From: Mastigias papua
Lineage: Eukaryota > Cnidaria > Scyphozoa > Rhizostomeae > Mastigiidae
Reading direction: 5' to 3'
Assembly: GCA_964019165.1 (NCBI GenBank)
Contig: OZ025269.1
Span: forward strand, 13,857,422-13,921,421
Length of the DNA stretch: 64,000 nt
The notes below the pieces were generated by a model that was not told where the DNA came from, did not search any database, and saw only the letters and a program-made list of their open reading frames with translations. Below are positions 1-12,054 of the stretch, one piece after another (within the stretch, counting starts at the first letter, position 1; each line of letters opens with the position of its first letter). The translations under genes and the position numbers were made by a program.

Positions 1-123
1 CTGCATTTGTGTTGGTTGCTTGGTTGGTTTTACCAAAGTAACTTTACAACTTGTACACTTCAGGTAATATGGGCATATAGCGAAAATCAGGAGGTCAATA
101 CCAATATATTTAATCATGCATAC

Positions 124-1489
124 CTTCTTAGCATTATCAAGAGCTCTTTCATACTTTTCCTTTTTTAGCAATGAAGCTAGAAGGTTAAAACAGTGAAATG
201 TTATTAGGAACTTGAACCTACAACTAAATTCTGTACTACAACTATCAGACCTTTCAATGAGATGCACATAATTGTGCACAAGCACACACCCAGCTCAGTT
301 CATGTGCTTGGTTTGTAGCTTGTGCCAGCTTTATCAAAAATGCATATCCAAGTACTAAGGAAAGCTCTCAATTGAGTGCTCAAAGCACATAAATTACCCT
401 GTGCATGTGGTTGGCAGTGTGCTTCCACTTTATTCATTGAAATGTCTGTAATATTTCTATTCTGTACTCCCCAATTCAATGGAATTGCATATTAAGTAGC
501 CATACAGATTTCCCTCCCAGTGGAAGGAATGGTTTATCCCATATGCATAAAATGCATATGTATGATCTTTACATTGTGGGGCACCCATTAGATATAACTT
601 GCATCCCAATCCAACAGCTTCATGAGGTAGGGTGTCTAGTTCCTTACCTAACTCCTCTACCTGCAGGTCTACCTGTCACCATGTGGCTAATTTCCTGATG
701 TGTGATAAGTGATTCACACTCTGCACTGTAGACAAGTGCTCCCATTAAATCTAGACCCCTCAAAAAATTGATCTTGATCTAGAAAATTTTTGATTGGTTA
801 TTTTGATACAAAGTTCTGGGTGGGGACGTTCAAAAAAGTGACAGCCCTGTCTTCCTAGGGCCTTAAAACTGCTTGTTATTTCTTGCATCATCAATATGTA
901 ACGCCAGTATTTTGACTTTTTTAATTTTGCATGTCATGTAATAAAAAGCTCATTCTCATATTTTAGTCACTATTGTACCATATCTGCACTTCATAAAAGA
1001 TTCAAGTCTTTGACATTGCCTTGCATACTGATAAAAATAGGACTTTTACACATATAATAGGTACTATAAGAAACTATAAGTGATTTTTATAGCCCCAGTA
1101 GCATTGTCATCTACAATTTTCCTTTGAAATTTGTCTGATATAAGTCAGGTAACTTTATCACCCATCAAGAGCTGTCAAAATATCACTGCAGCCCGTAGAA
1201 AGTATATACCTGCAAGGTTGTTATAGCATGTAAATTGAAGCTCCTTAATTTTTTTCCTTTCTTCTTCGGAGATATCCTCATTTCCAAGTCCTGCGTTGTC
1301 TGCTCCTATTGATTGTAAAGTGGCAAATCGGCTATCAAGCCCTTTGACAAACATTAGTGCATTGTGGTACTTTCTTATGGCAGTTTGAGTATCGTTTGCT
1401 TTAAAGTACTCGTTACCTTCATTTTTTAACGCTAAAGCTTTCTCGATTTTTTCTCCGTTTGTCAACTGGCCACTCGGTGGTTGCTCCAT
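124..1489 (-). CDS. TTC9: TTC9-family tetratricopeptide protein, 5' part (exons 1-2, continues off the left edge)
   Basis: Two exons are visible. Exon 1 is 1489-1210 and ends CAG|gtatat. Exon 2 is 176-124, with acceptor ttctag and donor AAG|gtatgc. The phases agree (93 codons plus 1 base, then 2 bases plus 17 codons). The first 93 residues hold an N-terminal TPR helix pair (KNEGNEYFKANDTQTAIRKY), then ALMFVKGLD and, after an acidic insert, CYNNLA. That order matches TTC9 A/B/C proteins, in which a GLD motif follows the first TPR and TxCYNNLA opens the second. Exon 2 adds SLLKKEKYERALDNAKK, the second-TPR helix. I chose the Met at 1489; an in-frame Met at 1525 would add 12 residues unlike the family. 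TTC9 proteins are small TPR proteins of unclear role. Which paralogue this represents cannot be told, and the C-terminal TPRs lie outside the window. Confidence 0.85.
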
Positions 1490-3510
1490 AGAATCAGAGC
1501 ATGTACAATGGACAAATAGCTCCAAATCAACTGCACTGCACTTTCAAGAACAACTGCACTGCACTTCTGGAAGACGATAGTAAAGACAGTTAGCAGCAGG
1601 ATTCAGAAAATAGACCCTGTATACTTTTCTACGACTAATGTGCTAACAGCTTCTTTTACAAAGTGGATGTTACCGCCACAATTTAAAGAACTTTGCCAAC
1701 AAATCACTCGACAAAACTTATTTAGGCCAGAGATTTGAACTGCCCTTATTGCTGGGCCTCATTTTGATGTTACGAATTGGTTTCCCTATTGGTCTCCGCG
1801 AAAGGACCATAGGGATTCTACATAGCTAAAAATGTTGAGAAATGTTGGTTGTGTCAAGTGAGAGATTCTGTCGCAATCAAAACATTAGCACGTGAAATAG
1901 TGAAGCTGAACCCAAAAAGTAACAGAGATCGCCTACTTCTACTGGCCTATGCACAGAAATTCATTTGTAAATCTGAAAGTTGTTGACCGAACTTTCTTAG
2001 TCAATTGTACTAAGTATACAACCTTGCATGTAAGTACTTTATTTAAATCTATTAAGGAGTTATTTTGAAATAAAAACCCTACTCAATAATGCGAATGCAT
2101 GCAACAAGTGAGGTCATGATATTCATACATACAACACTCAGGAAAAAGCACACTCTAGATTACCTTTTTGAGAAATAACTGAGAAAGCCCAGATCTTCAT
2201 ATTGTTTTTTAAAAGTAGAATGCATTTTGAATGCCTGCTACCATGCAAATTGTTGCTGACATAGGCTGCTAGTTTAAATCTATTTTTAATCGCAAAGTGT
2301 AAACTTCTTTTTAGAACCCCATGAAAAGCACCTCTTGGTGGGACACCGTCTCAAAAAGATGTGCTCTCCCCTCCCAAAAGATGTAGTCATAAATAGTATA
2401 TCATTATGAGTGAAATATTTTTACCAAGCACAATATTGCTCTGCATTTTGGCACTTAATGAATTTGTTTTTCCCATCATTTTGGCCGCTTATGCAAGCTA
2501 CCATTCTGCATCCACAGAATGATGCTTTGTATGGTTCTCAATATTATCAGCTATATAGTAAACATCAAAGAGAGCCCTTTACACAGCTGTTTCTATACAC
2601 CTCAGAGAGCCCTTTATATACTTCCCTACATGACATCTGTATAGACTGCAAAGCATACTTAATTTATCATTGATACCTAGTAAATGTAACAAACATTTAT
2701 CATAGCACATTTTGGTGATGGGGAATTGGATGAAGCCCTTAAGAAATACTTTTTTGTTATGCCCTTCATTTTGTGTAACTAACACCAGTTTTCTACAAAT
2801 CTAATTGAGTTAGTGATTGCCATTAATATCACAACAGACATCTCACTTACAGGAACTTGTGATGAAAAGAATGTGTTCATACAACTTTGATGAACTCAGT
2901 GGGTTCTGTCACTGCACACATTAACTGTTTCTTAACTGTTTATCACTGCACTAAAACCATATTATCACAGCACAAATTGGACAGCACTGGACACTAGACA
3001 TGGGCATGTTATAGGGATGCAAGAGAATGTACTTAATGTTTTCATAACCAGAAATGAACATGCCTGGCAAGCTCAATGAATGTAACCTTGATTTCGAACT
3101 AGATTTCATAATAACCTAAAGTGGCTAATGCAAAATACATTTGATGCAAGCCACTGATATTCACAGTTCTTGTGTTTACTTCTAGTGCCCGTGATTTATC
3201 AGAATCATTTCTGAGTAATCAACCTGGTTGTGCACATGCTGTAAAGCCACAGCTAAATAGTCCTGAATATTTTTACATTTCATTTATTCACTGTGTTTCT
3301 TGCCTACATATTAGATCTTTGTCTGTCTATGCTTCCATCTGTCACTTGGTGATAGAATGAACTATGATTTGAACAAAAATATTTAAATTTTTCTTGATTA
3401 ATTCTTCACCCATAATAGATGAAATCTCCCATGCTCCCTGGTTGCATTTCAGTACTTTCATAGCTTATGAGATAGCTCTGCAATTGTAAAATCTTACCAC
3501 ATATCAATAT
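1490..3510. other. Intergenic region between the TTC9-like and FAM204A-like genes
   Basis: No coding exon, RNA gene or recognised repeat was found here. It must contain the TTC9-like promoter near 1490-1800 and the 3' untranslated region of the FAM204A-like gene below 3511. I saw no canonical AATAAA close to the latter's stop on the minus strand. Short ORFs at 2410-2673 and 3172-3360 have no recognisable features. Confidence 0.5.
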
Positions 3511-4278
3511 CTACATATTTCCTTTCGATTCCCATCTTTCTTTATGGTCAAACATCCATGTAAGTTTCTTTTTCCGCTTGTCCATGGCTTCCTTCTCAGT
3601 TCTCTTTTTTTCCAAATGAGTACATGCATTGAAGTTATTGGCAACCTTTTCTGACAACTGTCTCTCTGCTATTTCATCACTTATCTTCTGTGCTAGTTCA
3701 AAGTCATGTTGCTCTATAGCTTCATCCAAATCTCTCTCAATCCTGCTCTTCTTAGCTCCATGTGGATCATATACCTCTTGCACTTTAAAGTCTTGTTCAG
3801 TCAGATGTTCCAAAACAATTTTATTGGTGTGTTGAACATCTTGTCTTTTACTGAACTTTGTCACCATCTCGCCTATTGACATGCGAGCTGCTTTATCCTC
3901 ATTTCCAGTGTCTCTTTTAGTGTCTCTATGTGCTGGTTCTGCTGGTTTCCAAGCAGTATTTGGCCTTGATTTTTGAGATTCCGTTGGCCTTCTTTCTCCA
4001 ATGTCAAGTACTCTTTTCCTGCCTCCAGAATAGGCTATATTGTTCCTAGTCTTATTTTTCACCTTATTTTGGTATGACGTAACTTGCAAAGATTTCAGAG
4101 AACGAAGTTTTTCTTCAGCGGTTTCAAGAAATATCTTTGTTTTGTTTCCCTCCATTGTCGAGACATTGTCCGTTGTTTGTTCTTGCTGTGTATTACCAAT
4201 ACAGTTTTGTATTTCGTCGTCATATTCTTCACAGTCTTCATCTTCTTCGATATCGGGACAAACAAACGAACGTAACAT
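3511..4278 (-). CDS. FAM204A: FAM204A-like protein, single exon
   Basis: An uninterrupted 255-codon frame runs from ATG at 4278 to TAG at 3511. The N-terminal third is acidic and low in complexity (DIEEDEDCEEYDDEIQ). The middle is basic and polar. The last 90 or so residues hold the conserved part: a helical segment with RIERDLDEAIEQHDFELAQK, then SDEIAERQL, then a lysine-rich KKRTEKEAMDKRKKKLTWMF and the terminal ERWESKGNM. From memory, vertebrate FAM204A has the same order (a predicted helix, [27 protein letters not shown]) and is about 230 residues long, so length and architecture agree. The animal protein ends GYM after SNM, whereas here the frame stops directly after GNM. The family's function is not established. 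The absence of introns is a little unusual for this gene-rich end. A sequence resembling a splice donor (ATGTG|gtaaga) lies just after the stop, so a 3'UTR intron is possible. Confidence 0.8.
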   Translation of the reverse strand: MLRSFVCPDIEEDEDCEEYDDEIQNCIGNTQQEQTTDNVSTMEGNKTKIFLETAEEKLRSLKSLQVTSYQNKVKNKTRNNIAYSGGRKRVLDIGERRPTESQKSRPNTAWKPAEPAHRDTKRDTGNEDKAARMSIGEMVTKFSKRQDVQHTNKIVLEHLTEQDFKVQEVYDPHGAKKSRIERDLDEAIEQHDFELAQKISDEIAERQLSEKVANNFNACTHLEKKRTEKEAMDKRKKKLTWMFDHKERWESKGNM

Positions 4279-6118
4279 GTCTTTTCAACGCTTCAAGTCA
4301 ACGAAAACACAAATGTGTTTTCACGCTAAACACAGCCTTCTATCTTGTGTTGTTGATGTTGTTTCCCAATAATGCGAGTTTCCCAAAAACTGCCAGATTT
4401 CTCTTCATTTACCTCCTAACCATACGATTTAAAGCCATTAATTTTAGTTTTAACCCTCGGAACAGTTTGAAGCAAAATAGAGTTTATAAATGATTTTAAA
4501 AGGAGAAACAATAATAAGCAGTTAAAAATAAAGTGTTTCAAAGTTGTTTAAGAAAGTTATTTATGGTGCTTTGCTTTCTTTTGGCCAGAAAACTCTTTCT
4601 TTACAAGAATGTTGATCTTTTCCATCATTTCTCGCATTTCTACCCCGTTTTCGCAAAGAAGGCTGAATAAAAAGTCGCAACAAAGGCGAGAGAAACACTT
4701 TGGTTTCTCCTGAATATGATATAGAGGTTCTATTTTAAAATGTTTAGAATTTACACTTGTCCCAAGCCTGACTGGCCCTCAACTTCGAGGAGATTTAGAA
4801 CGTGTATTATCTGTCTGTCGCTAGGATTCAATGGATTTCCTATGATTCTAGCATGACACTTCGCAAAGACATCACTTCTTAAAAGATAAAAAATTGTTTT
4901 TTGCAAAACGCCCATTACTCCCTTTATGCATATGTCCAGCATCTTTAAGCATCTTTTAGAACACACACAGCATATTTGTCTGCAGGGTTCTCTGTTTGTC
5001 TTTCACCCATCAAAGTTTCATTCAACACAGGTTTCCATACTTTTGATACACATAGTAAACATTAACATGAGATGCAATGCTTTAATCTTTTCTTATGATG
5101 AACTGTTTCTTACTATTAGTCAATTAGGCAGCACGTAACGAGAACGTTGAGCCCGCAGAGCAAAAATTGAAATAAGGCACTTTTAGCATAAGTTCATTTC
5201 ATGGCATTAACACAAAGTTCGAAATATAAATGGTTTTCTCTTCAGGGACAGACTAAATTGGTCGAATTAGAAAAAGTTCGGAAAACAGAGGTTCGAATTA
5301 TAGAGTTCTTATAGGGTTTGTTAGGACATTTTTAACCAGCTCTATGTTATAGGCAGGGTTACGTTCTATCCTATGCAGTTTGAAGTTAGAATGACGGTAC
5401 TACTAGCATAATAACGTTCAGCGGAGATAGGAGTGTTTCTGGCTCTAGTACTCAACGCGATGTTTCTGCTTTCCCTTACAGACTTTACTAGCAGATGTTT
5501 CAAAGGAGGGGGTATAGGGGTGTCATACTCTAACCTTTTGTAGAAGCCGTCGGCAATAATTTGTCTTGTCGGAAAAATTGGCATAGTGCCTTGCACTATC
5601 ATTTTGGTCAAGTCAACTTCTTTCGCTAGACAGAAGCCATTCGGCATGCCACTGACTTTGCTCGAAAATTATCAATTATGCATGAAGAATGGCTGCTCTC
5701 AATCATTGGCAGATGTAGCATGGATCATTGGGGTCACTCGGGTAAAATTATACATTGACTCAAAGGGGCATGGCAAAACTAAGTTTACTTCCTATTGTTT
5801 CGGGGGCCATGGCTCCTCAGTCCGCTTCTGGATCTGCTACTGCATTCTCGATCTTTCCAGCTGATAAGAACATATACTCAAAGAACAGAATCTCTCATGT
5901 CCTATAAATAAACTTCATGCAATTCTTGTTGCAAAGTGATGGACTAAAGTTCAAAAGTAGAATTGACAGTTTATCAATTACACGTTGTTTTTATAAGACA
6001 AAGATCTATAAGAATATGAGGCTCATATGACCAAAATATTAAGAAAATATTAGGAAAATCAAGAGGCTCAAGTTCCAGATTTCACCTTTTTTACGCGTGA
6101 CATTCACACCAAGATACT
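4279..6118. other. Intergenic region, no gene recognised
   Basis: The stretch holds the FAM204A-like promoter (just above 4278) and little else that I can name. An ORF on the minus strand at 5366-5647 (93 codons) and one on the plus strand at 5586-5864 overlap each other. Neither has recognisable motifs or splice context. Around 5998-6080 there is a fragment containing CTATAAGAATATGAGGCTC. This matches the ends of the dispersed inverted-repeat family seen at 31.7-32.0 and 34.3-34.6 kb. Confidence 0.5.
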
Positions 6119-6843
6119 TACCGTATTCTCTCGGAATAGCGCCCCTTCGAAAGAGTGCCCCTCAAGTAAGCGCCCTCCTTGAGAAATTTTTATTAAATGA
6201 GCGCCTCCCTCGAATGAGCGCCCCCTTCTGTTTGCAATGGGTCTACACTATCTCTTTTGTTGCACAATAGTTCATTTTGTTGCTCCTTCATGATGTGTTT
6301 TATTGATGTGGTGTACTATGTTCTTATGCTGTCCCCCTGTAGTTCCATTGCCTCTTGTTATCAGTAGTTAGTTATGTGCAATGTCTGCTACATATATTAT
6401 CATTAATCGTTATAGTCCTGGTTATAGTCATTCAGTGCAAAATCATTTAGTTTACAGTTGTGTACTATAGAACACACTTCATACTATGGAACACACTTCC
6501 CGACATTATAAAATCTGCCAAAAATGCCAAACAGTTTAAAAACAGAATCAAAAATTGGACTGAATCCACGTGTTGTTATATGGTGTGTAGATAAGCACCG
6601 TGAATAAGATCAGTTGGCCTCTATTAGTTTTTAACTATTCCTTCATTTTAGCCAACTTTAAAGAAATGTATTATTATTATATATTATTATTATTATTGTG
6701 CTGAATGAAGACGTCGAATCTAGTCCTTAGACTGTTAATTTACTTGCTGATTTGTAAATAACCGCCTCCCTCGAATGACCGCCCCCTCTCGAAAGCGTAC
6801 TTTCAAATGACCGCCCGGGACGCTCTTTCCAGGAAGTACTGTA
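6119..6843. mobile_element. MITE-like element of the TACCGTA/GCGCCC family
   Basis: The left end begins TACCGTATTCTCTCGGAATA. The right end, read on the minus strand, begins TACAGTACTTCCTGGAAAGA, so the two form an imperfect terminal inverted repeat. Both ends carry short iterated C-rich modules (GCGCCC, GAATGAGCGCC, GAATGACCGCC). The element is about 725 bp and is interrupted by a LINE 3' fragment. No transposase is visible, so it is non-autonomous. Similar ends occur at 16445-17024 and 22358-22745. Confidence 0.55.
6484..6700 (+). mobile_element. LINE 3'-end fragment (reverse transcriptase C-terminus plus ATT-rich tail)
   Basis: Positions 6484-6594 translate to a 36-residue tail with WNTLPDIIKSAKNAKQFKNR and a stop. 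This is the typical end of CR1/L2/Jockey-type polymerases (WNSLP, about ten residues, then FK plus basic residues). It is followed by a short 3' untranslated piece ending in an ATT-rich simple repeat near 6670-6698, the usual tail of these LINEs. The copy is strongly 5'-truncated and sits inside the MITE-like element. Just upstream a 17-bp stretch with AACACACTTC is duplicated. Confidence 0.65.
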
Positions 6844-7604
6844 TATAAATTTAAATTTCCTCCCCTGTGTGTTGTCAACTAGGAAGAGACTTCATGTTTG
6901 ATTTGCCGGCTCTCTTGGTATTGAGAAAGCTCAATGAAGTTGTAAATTTTTCATCTGTGGATTTGAGAAAAGCTTCTAGATGGACTAATGAGAAAGTGGA
7001 GAGCAAACTTGCATTTAACAGCGATTGGTTCAAATTAACTCTAATCATTAAATGAAAACAGACACTTCTGTGCGAAAATCGTTATTGAAATGAAAACTTA
7101 ATTTGCAATCCCACTAGCCACTCCTAAGAAACTCTGCATTGTCCACAGACGACTTCCATTTTCAACTGGAATTAGAAATTCTCTTTGGATAGCTCCAGCT
7201 AGGATGTTTTCTTTGTGCACGAGTGTCATTAACTGCAATTGAATTTATTGATTGTGCAGTTAAGCGACATTAATGTTCTGATGAGAAACGTGATGCATTG
7301 AGAGCTTTACTGTGTTATGTAGTTATCGTTGTCATAAAGGTATTTTACAGTGCTCTCGATACATTCAATGGACACGTCCAACATCTGAAAACAAGGTAAT
7401 TCGAGGCTGATTCACTGATTAAAACATATGTCGAGAGGAAGTGGACATAAGGCCTGTGTATGGAAAGCAGAAGTCTATCATTTAGTACGGCTTTCGACGT
7501 CAAGAGTGTTGGCAACATTCATGCTGCATTTCATCTTACGATAAGGAAATTGTGCAACAATTAGCTGAATGTAACAGGTAAATTTACAAGATTATATGTG
7601 ATGA
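6844..7604. other. Intergenic region downstream of RSPH9
   Basis: It includes the RSPH9 3' untranslated region next to 7605. The small plus-strand ORF at 6867-7055 has no recognisable features. Nothing else can be supported. Confidence 0.4.
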
Positions 7605-9214
7605 TTACAGCATGAATGGAAGGTCCAAGTTCTTCTCTCCAGTCCCTATGTAAATGTATCCATACGATCTGCTATAGGGAACGTGGTAGAACGTAAACCC
7701 CAGCCAATGTAGACTTCTAAGGACGACAAGGGTGCTTCCTCTCTCGAACTGAATGCTCCACGAACCTAAATATAAAAGACATTTAACTTGAACAATATAT
7801 GATGAATAATATGGAACATTGTAAAACGGACAGTGCAATAATAAATGCGTGATACGTGATAGTAGTGTGCATGAAGAGGATAACATAAAGCATTAACGTT
7901 GTCAGTCAGGCTTTGATGGGATGCTTTTGTTGTTTAGAATGATTGAATAAGAGGGGCATTAAAGTATCTTCAGAAGGGTGACGCAATTTTGCAAACGTTT
8001 CTAGGGAGATGGGAAAAGTCATCAAAGTACACTTTAACTTTAACTACGGCATAGCGGACAGCTCATACATTGGCTACATTCGCATATTCATACAATTTGC
8101 CGAAAAATTAAATTTTGTCTTAGATCATAGTCCCTCCCGTGCATTTCTGTGCATTTTGCACATTGGCCGGGCACCAGTTCCCACTGGTTTTCATAGAATG
8201 GGCAGCGGAGCTGAGGACTTGTAACCTCTCCATGTTTTCGAGCAAATGTACTGTAGCATAACCTTCTAAAGATCTTAAAACGGAATCCGATAATTTTGCG
8301 CATCAATTTTGTTAAAAATTTTCGTTCCAATTTGCATGAGTTTAGTACATGAACTGTGATGCCAATTGTCAATGCTAGAAAAGGCATTCTTCCCATGCAC
8401 TACCAAGCCTATTTTTCATAGTAAAGTACAATTGGGGCTTTAAGCAACCTCTTTATCCGCATTCAATGCCCTTTGTCCCTAGATTTCTGTCTTTCCATTA
8501 GAGCCCTTGTATACGCAGCTTCATGGTAGATTTAATTCCAATGTTTGTTTCATCACCTTCAGTTTTTCTTAAGAAGTCCTGTGTTATGCTGTTTTCAGTC
8601 TACGTTTCTTCCTCTTCCCTCCATACAGTCCCCACGCACCTGCTGTCAAGGCACGCCCTTTCTGACCGCACAATATTCAAAACCGTTAACAGATATTCTT
8701 GAATCTTGGGAACAACACCCATTTTTGTCGACAAAATATAGAGGGCCTACACCCCCCCCCACCCCACAAAGTAAATTTCAGCATCGCGCGAAAAAACGGA
8801 AAAATTCTATAGCATATGATTTCGCCATAGAATTTTTCCACTTTTTTATGTGATAGTACCAACAGAATATTCACAAAGTAAATTTCTAGCAATGCTAGTG
8901 GCAAGCAACTCACCATTGTGAGGAACATCCCCGTCAATTGTGTCGAGAAAGTCGATTGCTTTATCAAGATCCGCCTGCAACACAATGAACTTAAACTTTA
9001 TATAACACTCGCTATTGTAACAAAGAGTAACACTGCTTTGATAGTAACAAAGAGTAGCACTGCTTTGACTGCAAAGTCTCCAATGTGCAAGTAATACACG
9101 ATCTATGCTAGCAAGCCAGCATATAGACATATTGAAAGCCATATCTGGAAACTGGGTACAGAAGTAAAATTAGATATCAGTTAGTGGTGTGCATATATGT
9201 GTATATAAATATAA

Positions 9215-9289
<75 letters not shown>

Positions 9290-12054
9290 GTGTGTGTGCG
9301 TGTGTGCGTGTGTGTTTGTGTTTGTTTGTGTGTGTTTGTGTGTGTTTGTGTGTGTTTGTGGGTGCATGTCTCCACATGTCCATGTATATTTTTATACCAA
9401 GCATCTAAACATTTCAAAATGGTAGGTACAAATGGCCTTCTTGTATGTCACCCTATGCACAAGATAAGAGTGGGAAAGTCTGACAAACATAAGTTACAAA
9501 TAGATTGGCCATCTGCTGTAGCTCTCACTGCACCAGCAGACATGTGGCCTAGGGCTACAGGAAATGGAGCTAGGCACCATGCTATCTGCCCTCAGATTAG
9601 GCTTCATTTGTTAACTCACATACCTTCTGAAGGAGAGTTTTTTCCTGGAGAAATATTGGTTCACGGAAATGGAAGAATGAAGACAATCTTCCAGCTTCAG
9701 CAGGAGTTAGACCTGTTAATAATAAACAAATGTAAATGTAAAATACATGAAATATAACTCCCAACAAGATTAGCCAGCTATTTATATCACAATTCCTCAG
9801 GTATATTAGTTGCGATAAAGTTGGGGTCACCTATCTCAGGCCCTGGGGACAGATTTGGCCATGACTACCATTTAATCTAGTGTCAGTGCCTGTGGAAATA
9901 GTGTATATATTGTTCAAGCAAATCCTGTCTTGTCTTGTTTCACCAAAAGTGATACCTGATGCATTGTTTACAGATATCGAAGTTCATTTCTTCCTACAGT
10001 AACCTGTAAACTGAACAGGACTATCTGGAAAGGGCTCTAAACTGTCAGCATCTAGCCCCTGCATGAAATGCATACATTGGCCCAGGGGTCCAGAAATGTT
10101 GGTGATCTCTGCAATAAAATAACATAGAAAATTCATGAAATCAAGTAGTCCATTTTTTCCATTGATCAAGTACTATATAGGTATGGTACAAAACAATTTT
10201 CCAGGATTAACTGTCTTCTTAGAACAAAAGGCTCATTAATTCCACTAGTTCTGAAGTCCCCTTCCCCTCAAAGACAGAGATAATATAATTTCTGGTAGAA
10301 CAAGTTCTTTGCCATAATCCTTTTTCTACAATTTGTCTCCGTTACTGTAGCTTACCTTCAAACATCCTATTTCTCTTAACTTCTCCAGTTGGTAGTCTTA
10401 TCAATGCTCCTCTGGGTACAACAGCAACTTCTTGGTCAATAGCTGAAATCACAGTGGCCAGCCGGTCTTCCTCTTTTATCAGAATCTTTGATAAAAACAT
10501 AGAATTTGCAAAGATAAGAGAGGCTAGGGAGTTTATGAAGCAAATTTTCATAGTTTTTTGTTGTTGTTGTGCTAATATTACTTTGGTAACAAGCTAAATT
10601 TCAAATTCAAGAAACTGAATATAAAATCTGCAATAGAACAAAAGCTCGAGATGTGCAGTTGCAAGGTATTTTGAAGGATGGTTCATTACAGAATATTACT
10701 TAAGACAATAGCTCCAATTTCATAGTGAATGAGAAAGAGAATCTCCTTTCAGATATCAAACAAGATAAGGTGCATGGAAATGAATGTCTAAATTTTTTTG
10801 AAAACATGGCTTTAAAAACATCTATCAGTGCCAGTGCTATACATACTCATATCATTTTAAAGTTTGCAGTCATACTGCTGCCTGTTTCTTTCTTTTTCTC
10901 TAGTTAGAGAATCAGCTAAATTTTCATCTTAAAATTACTAAATTTATTCATGCTTGTTGATCTGACAATAAGACAATTTGTGCTCCTCTGAAACTGAGAT
11001 TGTTTTCATAGATCAGAAAGTGAGATAGAACTTTACACATCTGAGTATTTTCTCTTTGCCATGAGAGCAGGTGTTGGGTTTGTAAGAGTAAGGTTGCTTA
11101 TAGCTTAAGTACCTAAAATAGTCTGCAGATATGCCAATATGCAGCATCTGACAATAGACTTGTGACTTAAAACTAGGCTTTTCTCTGCTGCCATTTTAAG
11201 ATCTACCTTGCAAGGCTTAATGCCAAAAACATTTTGGGGAGGTTGTAGTACACTCATCTTGCATAGGTTTCAACTGATATATCTTTCACTACAAATTAAT
11301 TACAATTACCCATTGTCAGTGAGGAAAGATATGTTTCTTCTTTCACTCTTTATTCCTATACTCTGCATTGACCCCTGACTACATGTCCTTACAATACTAA
11401 ACTGTCTACCACACTCCAAAAGCTATAGGAAGCAAAGAAGAAATGAAAATTTACCATATTAGTATTTTCATCATCTTCTTGGTCCATATCATCAGTGTCA
11501 GGTTTTTTCTCCACATATTCATACTCATGTGAAGGATCCCCTATAAATCTGCCCTTTATAAGTAGGCATCTTCTTTTTATATCTTCAACTGGAAGTTGCA
11601 AAAGGCCCCACTTTACACAATCCAAACTACAATGATATAGAACAAATGGAATATTATATCATAATCAAAGCACCATGTCTAAAACCTATGATGTCCTTCA
11701 TCAAGAGATAAATGCCGTTTGCAAAGAAGAATAAACATATATAAAGATATTTTACGAAAGAAAGAGTCTGAAGTCATCTGGTAAGTTTGTTCCTTTAAAA
11801 ATGTCTCATTTCGTTGAATGCACTGACCTGTAAAGAGTTTTTCTGTCTTTGAGTTCATCCCCTCCAACTCCTTGAACAACAAAATAGTCTGCTTTAACTC
11901 CAATTATCCTCCCCCAAAACTGAATTCTCTTGAACTTCTGCTGTGATTTTAGTATTATGAGGGATGATTGAAGTGCTGCTTTTTGCTCAACACTCAGAAC
12001 AGCCCCACTACTAGCTACATAGTCAATATCGAGATGCAATGTTTCACCGTCCAT
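7605..12054 (-). CDS. RSPH9: Radial spoke head protein 9 homolog, complete, six exons
   Basis: Exons (minus strand): 12054-11828, 11626-11455, 10485-10356, 9712-9624, 8974-8914 and 7765-7605. All junctions are GT-AG and in phase, giving 280 residues; human RSPH9 has 276. Exon 1 has QFWGRIIGVKADYFVVQG and ends KTLY. Exon 2 gives LDCVKWGLL and KGRFIGDPSHEYEY, then an acidic stretch. Exon 3 holds IKEEDRLATVISAID and VPRGAL. Exon 4 holds LSSFFHFREP. Exon 6 ends GYIYIGTGEKNLDLPFML. These blocks match the vertebrate protein in order almost throughout. RSPH9 is a component of the radial spoke head in 9+2 motile cilia, needed for a normal beat. The exon 3 acceptor was chosen to preserve phase and the family alignment; an upstream AG is possible. 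Exon 4 has an antisense ORF (9290-9757) that I regard as a shadow. Confidence 0.95.
9219..9362. repeat. Compound microsatellite (TA)n followed by (TG/TTTG)n in an RSPH9 intron
   Basis: An uninterrupted TA run covers about 9219-9285. It is followed by a GT-rich tract with GTGTTT interruptions to about 9362. It lies in RSPH9 intron 4 and creates spurious reading frames in all six frames. Confidence 0.95.

Noticed and set aside
3629..4493. Plus-strand ORFs rich in Ser/Phe/Cys
   Set aside because: Antisense shadows of the FAM204A-like coding exon.
5366..5864. Overlapping ORFs on both strands, possible gene
   Set aside because: No motif, no splice partners, and equal openness on both strands.
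9170..9425. Several six-frame ORFs of Tyr/Ile and Cys/Val repeats
   Set aside because: They are translations of the TA/TG microsatellite, not genes.
9290..9757. 155-codon plus-strand ORF
   Set aside because: Starts in a microsatellite and runs antisense to RSPH9 exon 4; considered a shadow.
9984..10169. Minus-strand ORF considered as an extra RSPH9 exon
   Set aside because: Its peptide does not match RSPH9, and exons 3 and 4 already join in phase without it.
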